Source of the DNA: CAZTBB01 sp964611755
GTDB taxonomy: Bacteria; Pseudomonadota; Alphaproteobacteria; Micavibrionales; Micavibrionaceae
Reading direction: 5' to 3'
DNA: 12,472 bases
Assembly (NCBI GenBank): GCA_964611755.1
Contig: CAZTBB010000057.1
Location: 1 to 12,472 of the forward strand
Shown here: one piece after another, positions 6,540-12,472 of the stretch
How positions within the stretch are numbered: position 1 is the first letter of the stretch
How the letters are laid out: every line of letters starts with the position of its first letter
Translations under genes and position numbers: made by a program
The notes under the pieces: generated by a model
What the model was told of the DNA's origin: nothing
Seen by the model: only the letters and a program-made list of their open reading frames with translations
Databases searched by the model: none

Positions 6540-8328
6540 GCCTATTATTTTATCATTCTTTATCGCATTTTTGTTGGTTTTTTCATCGCCCGTCCACGCT
6601 CAAGACGATGGCTCTGTGCCAGTGATGGGCTTTGGGCTTGCGATGCATGGGCAGGCTAAATATAGCCCCGAAGACACACATCTCGATTACGTCATCCCCG
6701 AAGCCCCCAAGGGTGGGCAAATCAAACATGCGGCTATTGGAACATTCGATACCATCAACCCCTATAGCATTAAGGGTAAAGCCGCTCAGGGACTCAATCT
6801 TGTTTATGACCGCCTGATGCGCCGCGTGTGGGATGAACCGTTTACAATGTACCCTCTCATTGCGAGGGGCTTCGACATGCCAGAGGATCGCTCCGCCATC
6901 ACATTTTATCTCGATGAGCGCGCCCGTTTTCATGACGGCAGCCCGATCACAACCGAGGATGTCCTTTTCTCTTATGAAACCTTGCGCGATTTTGGACGCC
7001 CGAATATGCGCCGCGTCTATAAGCTCGCGAAAGAGGCGAAGATTTTATCTCCGACAGAGATTACATTCACTTTCACGGATGAGCATGATGAGGAAACAGC
7101 GTTGATCATGGCCTTGATGCCCGTACTTTCCAAATCTTATTGGGACGGGCGAGACTTTGACTCTACCACCCTTGATATACCAATTCTAAACGGTCCGTAC
7201 CGGATTGTTGATGTAGATGCCGGCCGGCAAATCATTTATGAGCGCGTTGCAGATTACTGGGCGGCTGATTTGATGGCCAATCGCGGGCATTATAATTTTG
7301 ATCGTATTATCTATGATTATTACCGTGATGAAAACGTCTCCTTCGAAGCCTTTAAATCAGGAGACGTAGATTTCAGGCGCGAAAGCGATGGGACCAAATG
7401 GCACAGCGCCTATGAAGAAAGCGATGCCATTATCAAGGAAGAGCTCTCACACGGACGTCCGGAACGCGTGCGCTCATTTATTTTCAATACCCGCCGCGCT
7501 CCATTTGATGATATGCGCGTGCGCCAAGCCCTCAACCTTGCCTTTGATTTTGAATGGGTGAATAAAAATCTCTTTTATAATTCATATAAGCGCATCAATA
7601 GTGTCTATCCGAACTCTATGCTGAGTGCCCCAGCCCTGCCATCTGAACAAGAATTGGAGATTCTGGAACCGTTTAGAGCGGAATTACCTGAAAGCATTTT
7701 CACCAAAGCCATTGCCCAGCCTAGAGCGGATGATCAACGTCAAAAGCGCGAAAATTTACGCAAAGCCGCCTCCCTTCTGGATGAAGCAGGCTGGACGGTC
7801 ATAGATGGCAAACGCCTCAAAGATGGCCAGCCACTGAAAATTGAGCTGCTGCTCAACGCCCCGGAAGAAGAGAAAATTGCCCTGCACTTTAAACGCGCGC
7901 TCGACCGTCTTGGCATCGAGCTCGTCATTCGCGTGATGGATACGGCTGCGTTTCGAGGGCGTCTCAATGTGTATGACTTTGATATGGTTTCCTATTTTTG
8001 GCAATCATCCCTATCACCCGGTACAGAACAAATTTTGTATTGGGGATGCGAGGCGGCCGAGCAAGACGCACGCTGGAATTTTGCCGGAATTTGCCACCCG
8101 GCCATTGATCACGTCGCGGCAGAAGTGGCCAGAGCAAAAACACGTGAGGATCTTGTCACGCATCTCCATGCGCTGGATCGGATATTGATGCATCATCATT
8201 TGATGATCCCGCTTTATTACGCAGGCTTTGACCGCGTTGCCTATCATCCACATATCAAGAGACCGCCACATACCCCGCTTTACGGGCTTGTCATTGAAAG
8301 CTGGTGGGCATCGGGCGCGAACGAGTAA
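6538..8328 (+). CDS. Extracellular solute-binding protein, family 5 (peptide/YejA-like)
   Basis: This is a periplasmic substrate-capture component of an ABC importer. From the ATG at 6538 it has 596 residues with a hydrophobic export segment and an SPVHA|Q cleavage site at residues 21/22. The short form lacks the usual positive charge before the hydrophobic core, and no Shine-Dalgarno is evident. In-frame starts at GTG 6460 or ATG 6484 add basic residues and remain possible, overlapping the macro-domain gene. Mature-domain landmarks are the family 5 signature FHDGSPITTEDVLFSYETL (131-149), NGPYRI (218-223), RSFIFNTRRAPFDDMRVRQAL (312-332) and the VYPNSMLSAPALPSEQELEILEPFR region (357-380). 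Late in the protein come LLDEAGW and YFWQSSLSPGTEQ. These resemble the YejA group, which binds oligopeptides and microcin C-like compounds. No permease or ATPase gene lies nearby, so it is either an orphan or served by a transporter encoded elsewhere. Confidence 0.9.
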   Translation: MPIILSFFIAFLLVFSSPVHAQDDGSVPVMGFGLAMHGQAKYSPEDTHLDYVIPEAPKGGQIKHAAIGTFDTINPYSIKGKAAQGLNLVYDRLMRRVWDEPFTMYPLIARGFDMPEDRSAITFYLDERARFHDGSPITTEDVLFSYETLRDFGRPNMRRVYKLAKEAKILSPTEITFTFTDEHDEETALIMALMPVLSKSYWDGRDFDSTTLDIPILNGPYRIVDVDAGRQIIYERVADYWAADLMANRGHYNFDRIIYDYYRDENVSFEAFKSGDVDFRRESDGTKWHSAYEESDAIIKEELSHGRPERVRSFIFNTRRAPFDDMRVRQALNLAFDFEWVNKNLFYNSYKRINSVYPNSMLSAPALPSEQELEILEPFRAELPESIFTKAIAQPRADDQRQKRENLRKAASLLDEAGWTVIDGKRLKDGQPLKIELLLNAPEEEKIALHFKRALDRLGIELVIRVMDTAAFRGRLNVYDFDMVSYFWQSSLSPGTEQILYWGCEAAEQDARWNFAGICHPAIDHVAAEVARAKTREDLVTHLHALDRILMHHHLMIPLYYAGFDRVAYHPHIKRPPHTPLYGLVIESWWASGANE

Positions 8329-8403
8329 ACATCCTTATTATTTCCGTTGAAAACCGCCAGCGCCCCTCTGTACTTCAATGCGATTTCTGCCTATTCTGAA
8401 ATT

Positions 8404-8907
8404 ATGTTTAAGCGATTCACATTATTTGCTGCCCTTCTCACTCTTGCGGCCTGCCACGGTCAGCCACTCAATAAAAACCTTGAGTTTGGCTCACAATATT
8501 GGCAACGCGTGCATGTCAGCGAAGCGGCCTTTCTTCAAGGTGCCAAAGCACAACAAATGTTGAACCGCGATGTCGCACAATGTGTAACCGAGCTGCGCGA
8601 ATTAGAGCGCCTTGGCGGCATCAGAGATGCTATTCCAACCGATCAATTCGGGCGTGCTCTTGACCCCGATGACAAATTGTTGCGTGATCACAATGCGCCT
8701 GAACGCACAGGATACCTGCTCTCGGAGATGAGTAATTATCAGGATTTTGATAGCTGCATGCTCTATAAGGGATGGGAGCGCGTCGATTTTGTTCCTTTCG
8801 ATGCCTCACGCAAAGCCAAAGATACATATCTGAAATATACCGGCCAATATGAATATGAAGTTGACCCGGATGAATTCGATGATGATGATGGCTGGTGGCC
8901 TTGGTAG
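8404..8907 (+). CDS. Small predicted lipoprotein of unknown function
   Basis: The 167-residue product starts at the ATG at 8404. An upstream TTG at 8347 would bury the signal sequence and is rejected. MFKRFTLFAALLTLAAC is a lipoprotein signal peptide with lipobox LAAC and modified Cys17. The next residue is His rather than Asp, so sorting to the outer membrane is expected by the Lol rule as established in enterobacteria. The mature part is soluble, with Cys60 and Cys118 as a possible disulphide pair. The block DFDSCMLYKGWERVDFVPFD (114-133) resembles the F..CM..KGW segment I recall in small alphaproteobacterial lipoproteins. The C-terminus is strongly acidic (DPDEFDDDDG, encoded in part by GAT repeats) and ends WWPW. 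It follows the solute-binding gene by 75 bases on the same strand and may be read through from it. Function unknown. Confidence 0.8.
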   Translation: MFKRFTLFAALLTLAACHGQPLNKNLEFGSQYWQRVHVSEAAFLQGAKAQQMLNRDVAQCVTELRELERLGGIRDAIPTDQFGRALDPDDKLLRDHNAPERTGYLLSEMSNYQDFDSCMLYKGWERVDFVPFDASRKAKDTYLKYTGQYEYEVDPDEFDDDDGWWPW

Positions 8908-8920
8908 GATCAGATCTTTT

Positions 8921-9871
8921 TTAAAACTCTAAAAACTCTTGCAATCTCTGCTCAACGGTTTCAACACGTAGACTCTCCATCAGACAGCCACATGTTTGCG
9001 GGCTATAGCCTTCAAAATCAATCAACTCGTCAAATGTTTCCGGCGTGCGTGCATAAGCCGTATGGGTGCCCCATGGCGCGTAAAGATGCGGATAGCTGGG
9101 GCCAAACACACCAAAGGTTTTTACTCCACCGGCCGCCGCGCAATGCATCAAACCTGAATCATTGCCGAGATAAAAATCACAGCGCGCAAGGCAAGCCGCC
9201 GCCGTACCGGGATCTGTTTTAGCAATCAGATCTATGGCTTTGTTTTTAGGAATACCGGCGAGCACCTTCAGGGCATTTTCTTCCTCCCCCGGTGCGGCAA
9301 AGACAGCGACGCGCCCCCCTTCATAGATGCTGCCCTTTTTCGTCAGCATTTTGATCACATCAACAAAACGCTCCGGCGGCCATGTTTTACCAATCCAGTT
9401 AGCCGTAGGGCCAACGCCGATCACCTTTGTTTTGCCCTCCTTGATCAGCTCTTTGGCTTTTGCTGTCTGCGCATCGCTAAACCACAACTTTGGCTCCGCA
9501 ACCTTATCCAGCTGCATTACAGCAGAGGCTTGCTCGACCTTATGGCGCGTTTTATCAATGCGCGGGCCGAAAATATAACGCTTCCTCGCGCGGATCAGGC
9601 GCGACACAGCCGAGTTACGCAAATCCACGACAATATCCCATTTCTGCCCGACAACGCGGCGCCATAAAGATATCCAATGTTTATTGTGCTTTTGTTTTTT
9701 CAGGCCAATCACCTCATGCGCCAAGGGATAGCCTTCAAAAAGAGAGGTGCAAAGTGGGCCACACACAATTGTGACCTTGGCATCAGGGTGTTTCTGCGCC
9801 ATATAATTGAGAAGGCCGGTTGAGAGCACAGCGTCACCAATGCGGCTGGCGGTAATGAATAATATGTTCAT
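8921..9871 (-). CDS. Glycosyltransferase family 9 (heptosyltransferase-like)
   Basis: The 316-residue product begins MNILFITASRIGDAVLSTGLL, the classic N-terminus of ADP-heptose:LPS heptosyltransferases, with the conserved Asp13 in the IGD motif. Longer in-frame starts at 9898 and 9952 lie inside the opposite gene and precede this motif, so 9871 is preferred, although no Shine-Dalgarno is seen. The first Rossmann domain contains WDIVVDLRNSAVSRLI (78-93). The second opens with VIGVGPTANWIGKTWPPERF (150-169) and contains the sugar-nucleotide site YLGNDSGLMHCAAAGGVKTFGVFGP (234-258), including Asp238. A C-terminal CGC pair (294-296) matches the usual CxC region. The protein probably adds heptose or another sugar to lipopolysaccharide core at the inner membrane, but the acceptor cannot be told. 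No other LPS gene is adjacent. The stop is 13 bases from the convergent lipoprotein stop. Confidence 0.9.
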   Translation of the reverse strand: MNILFITASRIGDAVLSTGLLNYMAQKHPDAKVTIVCGPLCTSLFEGYPLAHEVIGLKKQKHNKHWISLWRRVVGQKWDIVVDLRNSAVSRLIRARKRYIFGPRIDKTRHKVEQASAVMQLDKVAEPKLWFSDAQTAKAKELIKEGKTKVIGVGPTANWIGKTWPPERFVDVIKMLTKKGSIYEGGRVAVFAAPGEEENALKVLAGIPKNKAIDLIAKTDPGTAAACLARCDFYLGNDSGLMHCAAAGGVKTFGVFGPSYPHLYAPWGTHTAYARTPETFDELIDFEGYSPQTCGCLMESLRVETVEQRLQEFLEF

Positions 9872-9882
9872 AGGACGAGATA

Positions 9883-10569
9883 ATGGCAGAAAAACCATTT
9901 TGTGTGAAACTGAAAAATCGAGGTTTGCTTCATTTAGAAGGCCCCGATGCACATGACTTTCTTCAAGGGCTTATTACCAATGATATGAACAAATTGGACC
10001 ATGAGCCCATAATCTATGCCTGCCTTTTGAATGCGCAGGGCAAGTTCTTGCATGATTTCTTTGTGCATAAGGGGGACGGGTTTTATCTGATTGATTGTGA
10101 AGGCGGCGAGCGGGCTCAGGATTTGCTCAAAAAACTCAATATCTATCGCCTGCGCTCGGATGTGCAGATCAGCATCGAAGAAGAGCATGATGTCTGGGCT
10201 GTTTTTGGCGCTGATTTTGGCCTTGCCGATCCGCGCCATAATGATCTCGGCAATCGCAGCTTTGAAAAGCCGGACCTGGAAGAACGCCCTTTTGAGACGT
10301 GGGATCAACACCGCATTTCCCTGACCATCCCCGATGGTAGCCGTGATTTAATTGTCGGGAAATCCACAATGGACGAGGCGCGCATGGATCAAATCAATGC
10401 CATTGATTACAAAAAGGGATGCTATATCGGTCAGGAGCTAACCGCCCGTATGCACTATCGCGGTCTTGGGAAAAAACATCTTCAAACGGTTCAGCTTGAG
10501 AGTATGCCCGAAAAAGCCGAACTACGATCGCGTTGCGGCGATATTGGTATTGCTCTGGTAAGAGACTAA
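9883..10569 (+). CDS. YgfZ/IBA57-like folate-binding protein (Fe-S cluster assembly)
   Basis: Members of this GcvT-related family bind tetrahydrofolate and support maturation or repair of iron-sulfur proteins in the cytosol (E. coli YgfZ, mitochondrial IBA57). The signature KGCYIGQELTARMHYRG occupies residues 178-194, with the conserved Cys180. The N-terminal FLQGLITNDMNKLDHEPIIYACLLNAQGKFLHDFFV region (26-61) is the typical GcvT-like folate-domain opening. The product is 228 residues, clearly shorter than the roughly 270-330 usual for the family. The C-terminal barrel ends soon after GDIGIALVRD and no continuation is visible in other frames, so the end is probably natural. AGGA (9872-9875) lies seven bases before the ATG. 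The start codon is only 11 bases from that of the divergent glycosyltransferase, so the promoter must lie inside the latter gene. Confidence 0.9.
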   Translation: MAEKPFCVKLKNRGLLHLEGPDAHDFLQGLITNDMNKLDHEPIIYACLLNAQGKFLHDFFVHKGDGFYLIDCEGGERAQDLLKKLNIYRLRSDVQISIEEEHDVWAVFGADFGLADPRHNDLGNRSFEKPDLEERPFETWDQHRISLTIPDGSRDLIVGKSTMDEARMDQINAIDYKKGCYIGQELTARMHYRGLGKKHLQTVQLESMPEKAELRSRCGDIGIALVRD

Positions 10570-10604
10570 AAATCACCCAAATTTAACATAATTTTAAACC
10601 CTCT

Positions 10605-10653
10605 CCTCTATGTTATTGGTAAGAAAAAAGCCCGCATAAGGCAAAATAGAGGG
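10605..10653 (+). promoter_or_regulatory. Candidate Shine-Dalgarno-masking stem in the leader of the 185-residue gene
   Basis: CCTCTAT (10605-10611) is the exact reverse complement of ATAGAGG (10646-10652), and T10604 can wobble-pair with G10653. The right arm contains most of the AGAGGGA ribosome-binding site of the gene starting at 10663. The overlapping upstream copy CCCTCT (10599-10604) could pair with the same AGAGGG instead. The loop is 34 bases. No convincing -35/-10 pair was found in this 93-base gap, so whether the arm is transcribed with the gene is unknown. Confidence 0.35.
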
Positions 10654-10662
10654 ACAAATATC

Positions 10663-11220
10663 ATGAGCACGGAATCAAACCCACCATATAGAGGCGTTCG
10701 CACGCGCGAGCAATTCAAAAAGGCCGCATCAATTGGCCATGGTGATCCAAGAGACACACAGGCAACTCTGGACAGAGGCGAATTACCAAATTTTGCCTAT
10801 AATCAGGATACATTGCTATTTTCAGGCCTGATGGAGTTGATCGAGCAAGGCGGAACCAATCAACAAGCCATCGACGGCATTCTAAGAGATATTGCAATCA
10901 CTATGGATAGCCATCTTTATCGCGGGGACGGTATTATTGATGCCTTGCATGTTAATGATTTTGTCAAACTTGATGCCTTTGCCGATGCTGCCGAAGCCTA
11001 TATTGCCAACAACACAGAGGAACCTGAACTTATTAATTGGGATGCATTTGAGCTTGCCATTGATAATATTCGCGAGCGGGCTCAGGAGCATGAGAATGAT
11101 CTGATGCGTGCACATGGCATCGAAGTTGACGAGCCTCAATCCGCCCAGCCAGCACAAGAGGCAGAAGGCGGCATTGGTCACAAAGTTGGAGAGTTTTTCA
11201 ATAGATTATATCCATTTTAA
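10663..11220 (+). CDS. Uncharacterised acidic protein
   Basis: I do not recognise this 185-residue protein. It has no signal peptide, membrane segment or catalytic motif. The ATG at 10663 is preceded by a good AGAGGGA (10648-10654), which makes it a credible gene. The N-terminal 50 residues are polar (SNPPYRGVRTREQFKK). Residues about 50-150 appear helical, with LLFSGLMELI, then IAITMDSHLYRGDGIIDALH (77-96), then an EAYIANNTEEPELINWDAFELAIDNIRERAQEHENDL stretch. The C-terminus has a linker rich in Gln, Ala and Glu (156-170) and ends KVGEFFNRLYPF. The segment 77-100 shows weak similarity to residues 54-79 of the next protein. The two genes are 22 bases apart on the same strand and probably co-transcribed, following ygfZ by 93 bases. 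Confidence 0.7.
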   Translation: MSTESNPPYRGVRTREQFKKAASIGHGDPRDTQATLDRGELPNFAYNQDTLLFSGLMELIEQGGTNQQAIDGILRDIAITMDSHLYRGDGIIDALHVNDFVKLDAFADAAEAYIANNTEEPELINWDAFELAIDNIRERAQEHENDLMRAHGIEVDEPQSAQPAQEAEGGIGHKVGEFFNRLYPF

Positions 11221-11242
11221 TTTAATTCTTAAGTGAGCAACT

Positions 11243-11632
11243 ATGTCACAAGAGATGAATAGCTTTGCGCTGGTTGAAATAAACAATGTTTTGGATAACC
11301 AAAGCGAAAGCCAACCTATTTACGCGACTCTTCATGCTGTTGCTCATGACATCGGCATTGATTACCCTCCCGATCAAAGCCTGAATGAATGTTTACAGGC
11401 CATTGCTTCTGAACTGGCTCGCCATGACTACAGAAGTGACCCTGATTCTATTCTGGACTTCTTAACGCATCCTCAATTCACGCGGCATTTTTCGAATTAT
11501 CTGGATCTAAACCGTGAACAAATTGACCATTTCCAAGAGGTGCATTCATTACTTGTTGAACGTACCGAAGCTATCGTTAACCAACAGCAATTCGTGATGA
11601 GCAATCAACCACGCTTCGAGCCTGATTTTTGA
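11243..11632 (+). CDS. Uncharacterised small protein, possible relative of its upstream neighbour
   Basis: I do not recognise this 129-residue protein. It is soluble-looking, with no export signal. AAGTGAG five bases before the ATG is a moderate ribosome-binding site. Residues 54-79 (IASELARHDYRS, then DPDSILDFLTHPQF) can be aligned with residues 77-100 of the upstream 185-residue protein. They share the pattern IA, H, YR, D, I, D, L and F over about 25 positions, with one two-residue gap. The C-terminus is rich in Gln and Asn (IVNQQQFVMSNQPRFEPDF). Location 22 bases after the previous stop suggests a two-gene unit, perhaps an old tandem duplication. The TGA stop abuts the TAA stop of the convergent cupin gene with no base between. 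Function unknown. Confidence 0.65.
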   Translation: MSQEMNSFALVEINNVLDNQSESQPIYATLHAVAHDIGIDYPPDQSLNECLQAIASELARHDYRSDPDSILDFLTHPQFTRHFSNYLDLNREQIDHFQEVHSLLVERTEAIVNQQQFVMSNQPRFEPDF

Positions 11633-12118
11633 TTAAACACATAAATGGCGGATAATATTCTCGTGCTGGGGAAAATCCGTCATCATTGTTTCGAGCGAGG
11701 CCATCTCAAAATCCGTAAAATCAAAACCGGGCGCAACCGTGCAACCAACGAAACTGTAATCCGTTCCATCATTCGGATAGCCGCCGAACCAAACGCCCGC
11801 CGGCACAACATGCTGGACATGTTGGCCGCTTTTGATATCTTGCCCCAAGACTGTTTGTTTCAGGGTTCCGTCCATATCGATCTCAACCAAGGTCATGGGA
11901 CCGCCAAGATAAAAATGCCACATCTCGTCCGATTTTATGCGATGCAGGGCTGATCGTGTGCCTTGCGGCAATAAAAAGTAAATCCCTGTTGAGATATTGC
12001 GCGCCCCATCGAAGCCTTCAAAACACCCCGAGAGATCGGCACGATAGCTTTCCCTGAAAAACCCGCCTTCTGGATGAGGTTCAAGATTATAGTGATCAAT
12101 AAGACTGGCGACATCCAT
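11633..12118 (-). CDS. Cupin-superfamily protein (DUF985/Cupin_5)
   Basis: The 161-residue product is a complete single-domain cupin of the DUF985 family. Diagnostic blocks are LEPHPEGGFFRESYR (12-26), TGIYFLLPQGTRSALHRIKSDEMWHFY (44-70), the second cupin motif VVPAGVWFGG (104-113) and VGCTVAPGFDFTDFE (124-138). Likely metal or ligand positions are His59, Glu65 and His68, by analogy with cupin motif 1; this assignment is inferred. Family members have no well-established general reaction, and structures show a small beta-barrel resembling sugar-epimerase-type cupins. It lies 14 bases after the pyruvate phosphate dikinase stop on the same strand, so read-through transcription from that gene is likely. 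No clear Shine-Dalgarno precedes the ATG at 12118. It converges with zero spacing on the 129-residue gene. Confidence 0.88.
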   Translation of the reverse strand: MDVASLIDHYNLEPHPEGGFFRESYRADLSGCFEGFDGARNISTGIYFLLPQGTRSALHRIKSDEMWHFYLGGPMTLVEIDMDGTLKQTVLGQDIKSGQHVQHVVPAGVWFGGYPNDGTDYSFVGCTVAPGFDFTDFEMASLETMMTDFPQHENIIRHLCV

Positions 12119-12132
12119 GTGAGAAAAAACAC

Positions 12133-12472
12133 TTACTGTGCGGCGACAGCCTTACCGGATAAAGGGATGGTTTTTGCATTGCCCTCCTTGATCGCCGCTT
12201 GCGCGGCGGCCAAACGTGCAATGGGCACGCGATATGGGGAACAAGACACATAATCCAGACCAACTTGCTCACAGAACAGAATAGACGATGGATCACCGCC
12301 ATGCTCACCGCAAATACCAAGCTTGATACCGGGGTTGGTTTTACGACCACGCTCTTTTGCGATGCTGATCAACTCACCCACGCCTTCTGTATCCAGAGAT
12401 GCAAACGGGTCACGCTCATACACGCCCTTCTCGACATAAAACGGCAAGAAATTGGCGGCGTCATCACGGCTC
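12133..12472 (-). CDS. ppdK: Pyruvate, phosphate dikinase, C-terminal end (5' part beyond right edge)
   Basis: About 113 C-terminal codons are visible, ending in TAA at 12133. Pyruvate phosphate dikinase interconverts PEP, AMP and pyrophosphate with pyruvate, ATP and phosphate, feeding PEP to gluconeogenesis or running glycolytically with pyrophosphate. The window holds the end of the PEP/pyruvate barrel: SRDDAANFLPFYVEKGVYERDPF, then the signature GICGEHGGDPSSILFCEQVGLDYVSCSPYRVPIARLAAAQAAI. The Cys of GICGEHGG (codon at 12312-12310) matches the residue that protonates enolpyruvate in the family. The DYVSCSPYRVPIARLAAAQ ending distinguishes PPDK from PEP synthase and PTS enzyme I. The last residues (IPLSGKAVAAQ) are a short variable tail. 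The cupin gene follows 14 bases downstream on the same strand. Confidence 0.95.
   Translation of the reverse strand, partial: SRDDAANFLPFYVEKGVYERDPFASLDTEGVGELISIAKERGRKTNPGIKLGICGEHGGDPSSILFCEQVGLDYVSCSPYRVPIARLAAAQAAIKEGNAKTIPLSGKAVAAQ

Noticed and set aside
8347..8376. TTGAAA-18-TACTTC as a promoter for the lipoprotein gene
   Set aside because: The -35 is fair but the -10 match is poor. It is possible but not strong enough to list as a feature.
8908..8925. GATCAGATC followed by T6 between the convergent lipoprotein and glycosyltransferase genes as a terminator
   Set aside because: The palindrome can form at most three or four pairs with a tiny loop, which is not a stable stem.
12119..12160. 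Possible terminator after ppdK (small CTGT/ACAG inverted repeat and a T6 run on the minus strand)
   Set aside because: The stem is only four pairs and lies largely within codons, and the T-run belongs to a 14-base spacer before the cupin start. This is too weak to call.
1..12472. Search by eye for mobile elements, CRISPR repeats, tRNA/rRNA genes, toxin-antitoxin pairs or phage genes
   Set aside because: No transposase, integrase, repeat array, structured RNA gene or recognisable defence or toxin domain was found on either strand.

Overview
The window looks like ordinary chromosomal DNA from an alphaproteobacterium with a moderate G+C content. The best lineage evidence is a C4-pathway 5-aminolevulinate synthase (hemA). 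Supporting evidence is a CheY-like response regulator with an FFGPDRRRR tail, a COQ9-like TetR regulator, an adenosine-kinase-type PfkB protein, an IBA57/YgfZ-like protein and the C-terminus of pyruvate phosphate dikinase. I see no tRNA, rRNA, insertion sequence, integrase, phage gene or CRISPR array. The genus cannot be named from this sequence alone.

Layout, left to right: the N-terminal part of a thiamine-pyrophosphate enzyme (-, runs off the left edge); a receiver-only response regulator and a small partner of unknown function (+); hemA (-); a ribokinase-like PfkB protein with altered catalytic motifs (+); a TetR/COQ9-like regulator (-); an adenosine-kinase-like PfkB protein (+); a divergent macro-domain protein (-); a family 5 peptide-type solute-binding protein and a small lipoprotein (+); a glycosyltransferase family 9 / heptosyltransferase-like protein (-); a YgfZ/IBA57-like folate-binding protein and two small uncharacterised, possibly related proteins (+); a DUF985 cupin (-); and the C-terminal end of pyruvate phosphate dikinase (-, runs off the right edge).

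The architecture is unusually compact and strand-alternating. Transcription changes direction ten times in 12.5 kb. The five convergent gaps are 16, 5, 3, 13 and 0 bases, and none holds a classical GC-rich terminator. Two divergent pairs have almost no intergenic DNA: macro domain / solute-binding protein start codons may share one CATG, and glycosyltransferase / YgfZ are 11 bases apart. Regulatory DNA is therefore concentrated in three divergent regions (750-871, 3205-3339, 4866-4967) and one leader (10570-10662). Within these I see a good sigma70-type promoter for the ribokinase-like gene, a repeated 12-base element facing both hemA and that gene, an 8-7-8 palindrome between tetR and the adenosine kinase gene, and a possible Shine-Dalgarno-masking stem ahead of the first uncharacterised 3' gene.

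Most genes look like independent housekeeping units (haem synthesis, nucleoside salvage, Fe-S assembly, envelope glycan, peptide uptake, PEP/pyruvate metabolism) rather than one pathway. I found no clear new multi-gene system. The most interesting items are the two uncharacterised gene sets (872-1961 and 10663-11632), the atypical macro domain, the atypical PfkB protein and the candidate regulatory sites.
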